This document shows, piece after piece, positions 8,480-16,184 of a stretch of DNA of 64,000 nt. The DNA is from Syntrophaceae bacterium UBA6112. Lineage in GTDB: Bacteria > Desulfobacterota > Syntrophia > Syntrophales > UBA5619. Within the stretch, counting starts at the first letter, position 1, and each line of letters opens with the position of its first letter. The notes under the pieces were generated by a model that searched no databases, was not told the origin of the DNA, and saw only the letters and a program-made list of their open reading frames with translations. The position numbers and the translations under genes were made by a program. The stretch spans positions 19,719-83,718 of the forward strand of contig DIWG01000018.1 in assembly GCA_002423465.1 (NCBI GenBank), written 5' to 3'.

Positions 8480-9718
8480 TCAAACAAACCTCTTGATCAG
8501 CAGGTTCGTATTGACGCCGCCGAAGGCAAAGTTCTGGATGCCCGCAATATGGATCGGCTGTTCCCGCAGATGCATGGTATGGCGGATCATGGCACACCGC
8601 TCGTCGGGTTCTTCCAGATTGAGCGTCGGAGCGATAAATCCATCATGCATCATGTAGAGGGTCAGGATAGTTTCGATGGCGCCGCACGAACCCATCGTAT
8701 GCCCCATGTATCCCTTGAGCCCGGTCACGAAGGGACCCTCTCCGTAAACGGCATGGATGGCCTGGGCTTCGATCACATCACCCATCTTGGTTCCTGTGGC
8801 GTGGGCGCTGACGAAGTCAACCTCATCGGCCGTTAGGGCCGCGTCATCGAGGCCGATACGCAGGGTTTCGCTGATTCCGGCGCGATTCGGCAGGATGAGA
8901 TCGCCCCCGTTGTTGTTACAGGCAAAACCGACGACCTCGCCCAGAATGGCGGCCCCGCGCTTCCTCGCATGTTCGTATTCTTCCAGCAGCACCGCTCCGG
9001 CGCCCTCTCCGACGACCAGCCCGTCGCGTTGCCGGTCGAACGGCCGCGGCGTGCATTGAGGCCGGTCGTTGAAGGCCGTTGAACAGGCCAGCAGATTGTC
9101 GAAGACGGCCACGGTGGTCGTATCGTACTCATCCGCCCCGCCGCACAGCATCGCATCCTGCATGCCGAATTTGACCGCCTCGTAGCCGAAGCCGATGGAT
9201 TGGCTGCTGGTCGTGCAGGCCGTGGAGGAGGAGATGACCCGGCCGGTGATGCCGAACATCTTCGTGATGTTCACCGCCGTCGTATGGACCATGGACTTGA
9301 GGTAATCGACGGCGCCGATGGCGCGAAATTCGGTTTGGGAAGCGCCGAAAAAGGTTTTGTAGATCTCCCTCTGGATGGTGGGACTGCCGTGGGTGGAGCC
9401 GAAAGCGACGCCCAGGCGGCCGGAGGTCACGAATTCCGGCGGCAGGCCGGCCTGCTCGAGAACCTCCTTGGCCACCTGGCAGGCGTAATACGCGACAGGC
9501 CCCATGGTCTTCCGGTAAAGTCTCCGGAAGTCGAAGACAGGCGGATTTTCCACCGTCCCGAAGACCTGGGAATGGATGAATTTCGACAGGAGGTGATCCT
9601 CCCGGAGCGGTTTGACGCCGGAGACGCCCCGTTGCAGGCTGTCCACGATCTCCGCCCGCGTATGGCCGATGGGCGTGACGGCCGAACAAGCCGTGATGAC
9701 GACTCTTCTTCCCTTCAT
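8480..9718 (-). CDS. Beta-ketoacyl-ACP synthase, FabF type
   Basis: A 412-residue condensing enzyme with an intact triad: Cys168 in SSSTACTTSS, His306 in SAHATGT and His340 in GYMGHTMGSCG. The Gly of the usual HGTGT is Ala. The end AGIQNFAFGGVNTNLL is the standard glycine-rich loop. The sequence is diverged from the other four ketosynthase-fold proteins here, so it is not a recent duplicate. It is followed after 8 bases by the PlsC-like gene and preceded by an acyl carrier protein. The role in elongation is inferred; the enzyme class is firm. Confidence 0.92.
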   Translation of the reverse strand: MKGRRVVITACSAVTPIGHTRAEIVDSLQRGVSGVKPLREDHLLSKFIHSQVFGTVENPPVFDFRRLYRKTMGPVAYYACQVAKEVLEQAGLPPEFVTSGRLGVAFGSTHGSPTIQREIYKTFFGASQTEFRAIGAVDYLKSMVHTTAVNITKMFGITGRVISSSTACTTSSQSIGFGYEAVKFGMQDAMLCGGADEYDTTTVAVFDNLLACSTAFNDRPQCTPRPFDRQRDGLVVGEGAGAVLLEEYEHARKRGAAILGEVVGFACNNNGGDLILPNRAGISETLRIGLDDAALTADEVDFVSAHATGTKMGDVIEAQAIHAVYGEGPFVTGLKGYMGHTMGSCGAIETILTLYMMHDGFIAPTLNLEEPDERCAMIRHTMHLREQPIHIAGIQNFAFGGVNTNLLIKRFV

Positions 9719-9763
9719 GGGCGGGCGGATGCCTCCTTTCGCGCCGGTGCCATCCGACTGGAT

Positions 9764-10033
9764 CTAAGCATGCGCTCCCCCCTCCCTTACCCGGACCAAC
9801 CCCTCGACATAGTCAACGATCTGGTTGATGGTCCGGATCCCCATCGCCGATTTCTTCTCGTCGTGGGTCAACTCGGACTTCAGAAACCGTTCGATCCCGA
9901 TGAGCAGTTCGATTGCGTCCACACTGTCGAACTCGTAGGTTTCGCGCAGGTCGTCATCCAGGCCGGGATGTTCGATCTCGAATTCACTCCTGAAAATAGT
10001 GAGGATTTCCGTGGTGATCTCTTCTCTTGTCAT
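9764..10033 (-). CDS. Acyl carrier protein 1
   Basis: An acidic four-helix carrier protein of 89 residues. The phosphopantetheine serine is Ser37 in the EFDSVDAIELL motif, with the usual DS(V/L) signature. An ATG ten codons further upstream (10063) is possible, but the sequence between looks unlike an ACP. It lies between a ketosynthase and the FAD oxidoreductase gene on the same strand and is one of three ACPs in the cluster, so it is probably dedicated rather than the housekeeping AcpP. Acyl partners are not known. Confidence 0.9.
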   Translation of the reverse strand: MTREEITTEILTIFRSEFEIEHPGLDDDLRETYEFDSVDAIELLIGIERFLKSELTHDEKKSAMGIRTINQIVDYVEGLVRVREGGAHA

Positions 10034-10112
10034 CGTCTTCCCATCTTTACGGTCCATTTGCATGATCGGGTTTGTGAAGGATTATAATGATTTCCTGGAT
10101 GGATGGCAAGCC

Positions 10113-11603
10113 CTACTTGCTTGACTTGCCCTTTCCGGCAAAGAGCCCTGCAAAGACCCTGCGGTCAAAAGACTCGTGGCCCATGATCTGTCGCACGGTC
10201 TGGAAAGAACCCAGAACAGTCCCCACGATTCCCGGCGCCAGCGCGTTCTGGCCGGCGAAGAAGAGTCCGTCCAGCGGCAAGCGGTGGAGCGCGGCGGCGG
10301 CCGGCAACTGGCCCACCGACCGCATGATGCCGTATGGCGAACCCTCCGGACTGTTCACCCAGTCCCGGAGCGTCAGGGGGGTATAGGCGTCGATGATCTT
10401 CCCGTCCGCCAACGACCCGAAAATTTCCTCGGCTTTTCCGAGCATGCCTTCCGCCCGGCGGATCTTTTCCTTCTCGTATTCCACGCCGCGCCGGCCCGTC
10501 GTCGTATCCTCCCACCGGCGCCACTCGGAAAAAGGGCTTCGGGTGATCATCATCAGGAGGTTTCTCCCCTCGCCGCCGGCACGCAATTGATAGAACAAAC
10601 CGGCGGAAATCCATCCCTCCCGGTCCGTCTGCAAGCGGTAGATATTGTGCGGCAGGGCGGGATGGGTCCGGGCGTCCACGGAGACATTCGCCGCGAACAG
10701 GCCTTCCGTCTCGACAAGGCCGCGAATCCGTCTTGCCTGACGGGGTTTGACGGCCCCCTCCGGCAGCATCGCCAGAACCGTCTTGGGATGAACGGCGGCC
10801 ACAACCCGGGTTCCCCGGAGCACCCTTCCGGAGGCGAGCCTCACCCCGGCAACCTCCCGACCATCGATCAGAATCGCCGCCGCCGCATCGTTGCAGAGGA
10901 GGCTGCCGCCAAGCCCCGTAAATCGTGAGCTGAACGCCTCCGCCAGATCCGTCCCGCCCCCCCGCAAACGCCAGGCGGAGAGAAGATAGGAAGTCAGCGC
11001 CAGATGGTGGTAGATCACGGGGCAATCCTGTTCCGAAAGCCCCATCCATCTCGAAGCGACGCAAAGAACGCTCCGCAGTCGGGGGGAACAGTTCAGCTTT
11101 GCCAGATAGACCGCGAGCGGCGAGAAAAGATCCATGTCGAAGAGAGGGGGCATCGCCGAAGAGAGGAAAGAGAGGGAATTCTGCAGATCGGCTACGGCGC
11201 GGAGATTTCCGATGATCGCCGCAATCGGCCGGCGATCATCCGGGAATGCCGCTTCCAGCGCATCGGCCAATGCATCGATCCCTTCCGGCAGGTCGAACGC
11301 AAAATCATCGAAAAGATATCGGTCGATGGGGCCGCCCCCCCCCATCCGCTCCGCCGCCACTTCGACGCCCATAAAATCGAACATCCTCCGGAGAGGCTGA
11401 CCCTCCCCGAAGGCGCCGAAATAATGAACACCGACGGGACAGTCGACGCCGTCCCGGGTATAACTGCGCATCAGACCGCCCGGCAGGGTGTTCCGCTCGA
11501 TGACGGCCACGCGCGGGTATAATCGGGCCAGGATGATCCCGACCGAGAGTCCCCCGACTCCGGAACCGATGATCAACGCATCAAAAGGCTGCTCTGTTGC
11601 CAT
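10113..11603 (-). CDS. FAD-dependent oxidoreductase, CrtI/carotenoid isomerase-like
   Basis: A 496-residue flavoprotein. The N-terminus has the FAD-binding dinucleotide motif IIGSGVGGLSVG followed by an acidic beta-strand end (VIERNTLPGG). The C-terminus has the family's closing motif with GLFFAGQNALAPGIVGT. This pattern is typical of phytoene desaturases, CrtISO and retinol saturases, which desaturate, isomerise or saturate polyenes. No phytoene synthase or other carotenoid gene is nearby, so a polyunsaturated acyl chain from this cluster is a more likely substrate. Start: ATG at 11603 with GAAGG ten bases upstream. Confidence 0.88.
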   Translation of the reverse strand: MATEQPFDALIIGSGVGGLSVGIILARLYPRVAVIERNTLPGGLMRSYTRDGVDCPVGVHYFGAFGEGQPLRRMFDFMGVEVAAERMGGGGPIDRYLFDDFAFDLPEGIDALADALEAAFPDDRRPIAAIIGNLRAVADLQNSLSFLSSAMPPLFDMDLFSPLAVYLAKLNCSPRLRSVLCVASRWMGLSEQDCPVIYHHLALTSYLLSAWRLRGGGTDLAEAFSSRFTGLGGSLLCNDAAAAILIDGREVAGVRLASGRVLRGTRVVAAVHPKTVLAMLPEGAVKPRQARRIRGLVETEGLFAANVSVDARTHPALPHNIYRLQTDREGWISAGLFYQLRAGGEGRNLLMMITRSPFSEWRRWEDTTTGRRGVEYEKEKIRRAEGMLGKAEEIFGSLADGKIIDAYTPLTLRDWVNSPEGSPYGIMRSVGQLPAAAALHRLPLDGLFFAGQNALAPGIVGTVLGSFQTVRQIMGHESFDRRVFAGLFAGKGKSSK

Positions 11604-11681
11604 CAAATGTCGCCTTCACGAAACATTCTCGCCGGCTGGACCGGCAAGGTGAAGCAATGAAGATCCGGAACCGGGTTCCCG

Positions 11682-11939
11682 TTATTTTAAGCGGTTTTTT
11701 TCGACGAATTCGGCCAGGGCGCGGACGGAGGCAAAGGCTTGGACGCCCATGTCCTTGCTTTCGATCTTGACGCCGTAATCCTTCTCCAGCATGAGGACCA
11801 GTTCCAAAACGTCGATGGAATCGATCCCCAGATCCCCCCCGACGAGTCGGTCATCGTCGCCGATATCCTCCGGGACGACATCCAGGAGGGACAGGGTATC
11901 GATGATCTTGACTTTCAGTTCCGCGATAAGCGCTTCCAT
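11682..11939 (-). CDS. Acyl carrier protein 2
   Basis: An 85-residue acyl carrier protein with Ser41 in the LGIDSIDVLELVLMLE motif as the phosphopantetheine site. It is clearly different from ACP 1 and ACP 3. It is co-directional with the CrtI-like gene (78-base gap) and downstream of an acyl-CoA dehydrogenase remnant. Having two or more ACPs beside a KS/CLF pair is also seen in aryl-polyene systems. Its partner enzymes here are unknown. Confidence 0.92.
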   Translation of the reverse strand: MEALIAELKVKIIDTLSLLDVVPEDIGDDDRLVGGDLGIDSIDVLELVLMLEKDYGVKIESKDMGVQAFASVRALAEFVEKNRLK

Positions 11940-11976
11940 TTATTACCTCTTCCGAATGATGATGTTTCCGGCTCAA

Positions 11977-12063
11977 CTAAAGCCCCAGATGCCGGGCAAT
12001 GATCCCCCGCATGATCTCGTTTGTTCCGCCCAGGATTCGGGTCACGCGGTGAAACCTTTCAGG
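11977..12063 (-). pseudogene. 3' remnant of an acyl-CoA dehydrogenase gene
   Basis: Read on the minus strand, these bases give about 28 codons containing TRILGGTNEIMRGIIA and a final LGL before a TAG stop. That is the nearly invariant C-terminal helix of acyl-CoA dehydrogenases, whose GGTNEI stretch contacts FAD. The rest of the gene is missing: upstream sequence belongs to the dehydratase-like gene, whose stop overlaps the start of the fragment. I read it as the stump of a deleted acyl-CoA dehydrogenase. Too short to be functional. Confidence 0.75.
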
Positions 12064-12475
12064 TATCCTCTTCCGGGCGAAAAACCTGGATGCTGACGAC
12101 GGCCACGACATCCGACCCCAGGCGTACCGTTCCTTCGAAGACGGCATAGCCTTCCAGGGCGTAACCCCTCCGGGCCTCGGTGATCAACGTGGCAGACAGG
12201 GGAATGCGCGGCAGACGGAAATCGGCCCTCTTGATTCCCACCAGCCAGCCCTTTGTCCCGCCCCGCTTGGATTGCTGCCGTTTCCACCCCTCGAGGAGCG
12301 CCGCCGTCTGGGCGACGAGTTCGATCGTCACCAGCGCATCGACGGCCCCGTCGTGGAACAGCGGCCAATCCTCCGTAACGACGGATGAGGCCATCGCCTT
12401 GTCGTTATCGACGGCCAGCGCCTCGTTGATCAGCCGCATCTTCTCCCGGTGGGGAATCAGGGCTTCAATGTCCAT
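12059..12475 (-). CDS. Hotdog-fold dehydratase-like protein (ApeP/FabZ-like)
   Basis: A 138-residue single hotdog domain. It opens with IEALIPHREKMRLINEAL, the usual start of FabA/FabZ-like and aryl-polyene ApeP-type dehydratases. Candidate catalytic residues are His41 (WPLFHDG) and Glu52 (TIELVAQTAALL). It would dehydrate 3-hydroxyacyl-ACP. It is the first gene on the minus strand before ACP 2, with the acyl-CoA dehydrogenase scar between them. The exact reaction is inferred from family and context. Confidence 0.8.
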   Translation of the reverse strand: MDIEALIPHREKMRLINEALAVDNDKAMASSVVTEDWPLFHDGAVDALVTIELVAQTAALLEGWKRQQSKRGGTKGWLVGIKRADFRLPRIPLSATLITEARRGYALEGYAVFEGTVRLGSDVVAVVSIQVFRPEEDT

Positions 12476-12926
12476 GTCATCCCTTCCTTGCTTTTCTCAT
12501 AACAGAAATCCGCCACGGCGGCAAGGACGTTCGATCGATCCCCCATTCCGACGACCGCCCTCCGGCTGAACATTGAACGGAAGAGATTATCCAGACCGCT
12601 TTTGGGAACGCGACATCCGGTTTTTTCGCGGCATCAACTTTTCAAACGAGCCCGCCTTTCCATGGTCTTTGAATTGTCTTGACACAAAGCCACCCTTTTC
12701 CATACACTCACTCCGGCTGAAAACATCCTTATCCCAGCGGAATGGCGAATATGAAACCGATCCCGTTCCCCTTATTACACCGGCAAGTAAACATATCAAA
12801 GTTTGTCATGCCGGACTTGATCCGGCATCCAGCCCTGTCTTGGATTCCCGCTTCCGCGGGAATGACAGGAACAGCATTTATGGTTGCCGGAGTAATAAAA
12901 GGAATGCCCAAGGAAGAACGAATCCA
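12476..12926. other. Intergenic region upstream of the zinc alcohol dehydrogenase
   Basis: About 450 bases between the divergent dehydratase and alcohol dehydrogenase genes. It must hold both promoters. It contains a REP-like repeat (12805-12866, listed separately). A frame runs open from 12573 into the dehydrogenase, but the first stretch shows no recognisable protein and crosses the repeat, so I treat it as non-coding. Confidence 0.5.
12805..12866. repeat. REP-like dispersed repeat, copy 1
   Basis: The unit holds an imperfect palindrome around GCCGGACTTGATCCGGC and a second one around TTCCCGCTTCCGCGGGAA, ending in AATGAC. A diverged copy lies at 14053-14115 on the other side of the zinc alcohol dehydrogenase gene. 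Such short palindromic units are common as scattered intergenic repeats in proteobacteria. Confidence 0.75.
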
Positions 12927-13952
12927 ATGAAGGCTGTCATCTACCGCAAAGAAACAGGTTTGGTCGTCGAGGATGTTCCCGTTCCCGAACCCGGGAAAGA
13001 CGCCGTCCTCGTCAAAGTGTCGAATACCGGGTTCTGCGGGTCGGATCACTCCCTGATCGTAAACGGCCTGCCCGCCGACGGGACGATCCTCGGACATGAG
13101 ACAAGCGGCACCATTGCCGGATGGGGCAGGGCAGTCAGGGGCCTCCGAGAGGGGTCGCGGGTGATGATCCGGCCCACCTTCTGCGGGGAATGCCGCGATT
13201 GCCGGATGGGGAAGCCGCATCTGTGCGACATGCAACGACGGACGATCGGCATCGGGGATCTGCCCGGCGCCTTCGCCGAATATATCAAGGTCTATCCGCA
13301 GATGCTCATCCCGATTCCCGAGGGGGTCGATTCCCGAAACGCGGCCCTGGCCGAAACCTTTGCGTCGGCCTTGCATGGGATCCGATCCTCGAGGAGCGAA
13401 GGCGGCTCCGTCCTCGTGATGGGCGGAGGCGCGATCGGACTGGCTGCGGTCGGATGTTTAAAACTCCTCGGATTTTCACCGATTGCCCTCTCTGAACCCC
13501 TGAAAGGGAAGCGGGCCCTCGGAAAGCGATTCGGGGCCGATCATCTCCTCGATCCCCTCACCGAGGATATCCGGCAGAAGACCCGGGAATGGACTCGGGG
13601 GATCGGTTTTGAGACGATCCTGGAGTGCTCCGGGGTGACCGGAAATGTTTCACTGGCCTTGGAACTGGCCGCGAAAAGCGGCGCTGTTTGCCTGATCAGC
13701 ATCCTCTTCCGGGGCATCTCCCTCGATCTGCCGATGGTGATGAATTTCAAGGAACTCCGTTTTACCGGCTCCTATGCCAATACGCACGCCGAAAATATCG
13801 AATGTCTCGAATGGATGGCCGCCGGAAGGATCGATGCCCGGCCGCTCATCTCGGATCTCATTCCCCTGGAACAGTTGCCCCAGGCATACCGGGAGCGCAT
13901 CCACCCCGGAAAAGCCGTGAAGGTGATGCTGAAGATCGGGGAAGAATTTTGA
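12927..13952 (+). CDS. Zinc-dependent alcohol dehydrogenase (MDR family)
   Basis: A 341-residue medium-chain dehydrogenase. Catalytic zinc ligands are Cys37 (GFCGSD) and His57/Glu58 (GHET). The structural zinc loop has Cys86, Cys89, Cys92 and Cys100 (CGECRDCRMGKPHLC). The Rossmann motif is VLVMGGGAIGLAAVG. It oxidises an alcohol or reduces an aldehyde or ketone with NAD(P); the sorbitol/threonine dehydrogenase-like branch is likely but the substrate is open. The ATG at 12927 has AAGGAAG nine bases upstream. It is the only plus-strand gene inside the minus-strand cluster and is flanked by the two REP-like repeats. Confidence 0.9.
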   Translation: MKAVIYRKETGLVVEDVPVPEPGKDAVLVKVSNTGFCGSDHSLIVNGLPADGTILGHETSGTIAGWGRAVRGLREGSRVMIRPTFCGECRDCRMGKPHLCDMQRRTIGIGDLPGAFAEYIKVYPQMLIPIPEGVDSRNAALAETFASALHGIRSSRSEGGSVLVMGGGAIGLAAVGCLKLLGFSPIALSEPLKGKRALGKRFGADHLLDPLTEDIRQKTREWTRGIGFETILECSGVTGNVSLALELAAKSGAVCLISILFRGISLDLPMVMNFKELRFTGSYANTHAENIECLEWMAAGRIDARPLISDLIPLEQLPQAYRERIHPGKAVKVMLKIGEEF

Positions 13953-14052
13953 AGGCCCTGAAGATTTCTCGTTGCATGGCCTTTATTCCCCTCGTCTTTC
14001 TTTCCTCGGCACACGCCATGAATACTCCGGCAAGGCAAACAGATTAAAGGTT

Positions 14053-14115
14053 GTCCTGCCGGACTTGATCCGGAATCCAGTCCTATTCGAGGATTCCCGC
14101 TTTCGCGGAAATGAA
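14053..14115. repeat. REP-like dispersed repeat, copy 2
   Basis: Same layout as 12805-12866: CTGCCGGACTTGATCCGGAA followed by a spacer and GATTCCCGCTTTCGCGGAAAT. It lies in the gap between the convergent alcohol dehydrogenase and transglutaminase-like genes, so the pair brackets the dehydrogenase gene. Confidence 0.7.
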
Positions 14116-14157
14116 AGTGCAAACATGGATTGTTGCCGGAGCAATATGAAAGGTTGA

Positions 14158-14829
14158 TCAGATCTCCCCGGTCTCCTTTTCAACATCGCGGTCGAAATCG
14201 GCTTGATTCCAGGAAGAATCCATTCCGTATTCCCGGCGGAACGTCTCCGCAATCTGATTCAGAGGGACATCGGCAAATTCTCCTCGATAGAGCAGATACT
14301 CCATGTGCCTTTTCCCCTCGAGATCGAACGGGTGATAGAGCGAGTCGCTGCGCCCGTCGAAATCAAGAGGCTTCAGCCGGAACCGCTCGCAAAGCCCGAT
14401 ATTGAATGCGGGCGTCGCTTTTACCCAAGCCCCCTCGAGGAAAATGGAGGTGTACCCATGCCAAAAGAAAATGTCGGTCTTCATCTGGTCGCGCATCCTT
14501 TGGGTGGTCAGATGGTTCCGCACGTCGGCAAATCCAAGCCGGGCGGGAATTCCCGCGGCCCGGCAGCAGGCGGCCAGCAGGATTGCCTTGGCTACGCACC
14601 AACCGCGGCCGCTTTTCAGCGTGGCGCTCGCCCGGAGCCCTTCGACCGACAGATCGATGGTGTACGGATCGTATCGGATGCCGTCCCGGACGGCATAATA
14701 GAGGCTGACCGCCTGCTCCACTGGATTGACGGAATAACCGGCGTTCTTTACTGTAAAAGCGACGACAGCCCCGCTGTCGCAATCGATCGCCAAGGAGGGC
14801 TGAAGATAAGGCCGCATCTCTGGATTCAT
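14158..14829 (-). CDS. Transglutaminase-like domain protein
   Basis: A 223-residue cytoplasmic protein with the transglutaminase-like core. The nucleophile is the Cys in SGRGWCVAKAILLAACCRAAGIPAR. The His lies in the HGYTSIFLEGAWVKATPAFN segment, where the usual Asp position after the His strand carries Asn or Thr, so the triad may be variant. Such proteins are cysteine proteases, amidases or inactive scaffolds. No signal peptide is seen. It is convergent with the alcohol dehydrogenase; a role in the lipid cluster is unsupported. Confidence 0.8.
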   Translation of the reverse strand: MNPEMRPYLQPSLAIDCDSGAVVAFTVKNAGYSVNPVEQAVSLYYAVRDGIRYDPYTIDLSVEGLRASATLKSGRGWCVAKAILLAACCRAAGIPARLGFADVRNHLTTQRMRDQMKTDIFFWHGYTSIFLEGAWVKATPAFNIGLCERFRLKPLDFDGRSDSLYHPFDLEGKRHMEYLLYRGEFADVPLNQIAETFRREYGMDSSWNQADFDRDVEKETGEI

Positions 14830-14951
14830 CCTCCGTCCCTTGTTGTAGGGGCAAACCCTTTTCCTACATCCGTTTCATGCGTTCTTCCGATTGGATCATC
14901 TCACGGAAACAGCCGTCCGTCCCGAATGCCCGCATGTCATCCTTCCGTACT

Positions 14952-16169
14952 TCAGGTGAAGGATACGGCCGTCTTGACGGCCCGGTTCGCCGATTTTCGT
15001 ATGTTGAGTTCGATCATGTCCTGATACCGCGTCAGCGGAAACGTGTGCGTGACCATCTCGTGGAGGCGCACCCGGCCTGCGGCGGCCAACCGAAGGGCCG
15101 TCTCGAAGACATGTTCGCGCCGGCCGTCGACGAGATTGACGCCGTGCGCATAGACTCCCTTGATCGTCTGGAGCTTCAGCCACAGCGGCGTCAGGTCCAG
15201 CTTGACCTCGTCCCCGATGCCCACGACGCTCAGCGTCCCGCCTCCGGCCATGGAACGCATCGCCGCCCGTAACGTGTCCGTATGTCCGACGCAGTCGAAG
15301 ATCTTCGTGAAACCGCCCATGAGAATACTTTTTCCCAGGAGCGGTTTGTAGGATTCGGCGCCGGCGATCCGGCAGGCGGCGCCGGGGATGTCGCCGTCCG
15401 TCACGATATGGTCGGCGCCCGCCTTGGCCGCCAGCTCCGCATGAAACCGCGAGGGCTCGGCCACGGTGATGGAACAGGGGATCTCGAATGCCCGGATCGA
15501 CTGAACGATCAGGTTGCCGATGACCCCAGCGCCGATGACGAGCACCTGGTCATCGGCCATCGGACGGTTATCCATGACGGCCTGAAGCGTCACGCCCAGG
15601 GGCTCCGTCATAGACGCGGTTTCCAGAGACATCCCGGCCGGCAATGTGTAGATCTGACTTCGGTGAGCCACGAGATAGGGGGCAAATCCGCCGCCCACGT
15701 CCTTGCAGATCCCCGTGAACATCCCCGGGGCCAGGCGACCTTTGGCCGTGTTTTCACAACTGCCGGGCCGGCCGGCCCGGCAGCTCGGACAGGCCGGGTC
15801 GATCCCGCGGGCCTTGCACGTAAGTCCCGGCGACATCGTGATACGATCTCCGACCTTGTGATTTGTCACCCCTTTGCCAACTTCGACGATCTCTCCGCAC
15901 AACTCATGCCCGAGCACGCAGGGAAAGGAGGTAAAGGGCGAGGCGGTGGGGGAATCCTTGAGGAAGATCAGGCTCTGATCGGAGCCGCAGAACCCGCACA
16001 TCAGGGTCCGGAGCTTCACCCAGTCCGGCCCTGGTAGGGCGGGTTCCGGGATATCGACAAATTGAACCGTCGCCAGCGGCCCTTTGTAGAACAGGGACGG
16101 GAACAGCGCACCGAGGGGTTTGAGAACAAGAAATTTCGCCGCGGATGCGGAAAATTGCAGTGCTTTCAT
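14952..16169 (-). CDS. Zinc-dependent alcohol dehydrogenase (MDR family), second copy
   Basis: A 405-residue medium-chain dehydrogenase, longer than the one at 12927 because of an N-terminal extension of about 30 residues. Catalytic Cys61 is in CGFCGSDQ and GHELCGE supplies His/Glu. The structural zinc loop holds CKARGIDPACPSCRAGRPGSC. The Rossmann motif is VLVIGAGVIGNL. It follows the ThDP enzyme gene by 15 bases on the same strand, so the two are one operon and may act in sequence, for example reducing the aldehyde or acyloin the ThDP enzyme forms. That link is inference. Confidence 0.88.
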   Translation of the reverse strand: MKALQFSASAAKFLVLKPLGALFPSLFYKGPLATVQFVDIPEPALPGPDWVKLRTLMCGFCGSDQSLIFLKDSPTASPFTSFPCVLGHELCGEIVEVGKGVTNHKVGDRITMSPGLTCKARGIDPACPSCRAGRPGSCENTAKGRLAPGMFTGICKDVGGGFAPYLVAHRSQIYTLPAGMSLETASMTEPLGVTLQAVMDNRPMADDQVLVIGAGVIGNLIVQSIRAFEIPCSITVAEPSRFHAELAAKAGADHIVTDGDIPGAACRIAGAESYKPLLGKSILMGGFTKIFDCVGHTDTLRAAMRSMAGGGTLSVVGIGDEVKLDLTPLWLKLQTIKGVYAHGVNLVDGRREHVFETALRLAAAGRVRLHEMVTHTFPLTRYQDMIELNIRKSANRAVKTAVSFT

Positions 16170-16184
16170 GGAACCTCCCGTCTT

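Noticed and set aside
12573..12926. N-terminal extension of the zinc alcohol dehydrogenase
   Set aside because: The frame is open but crosses a REP-like repeat and shows no protein family; a good ribosome site supports the ATG at 12927.
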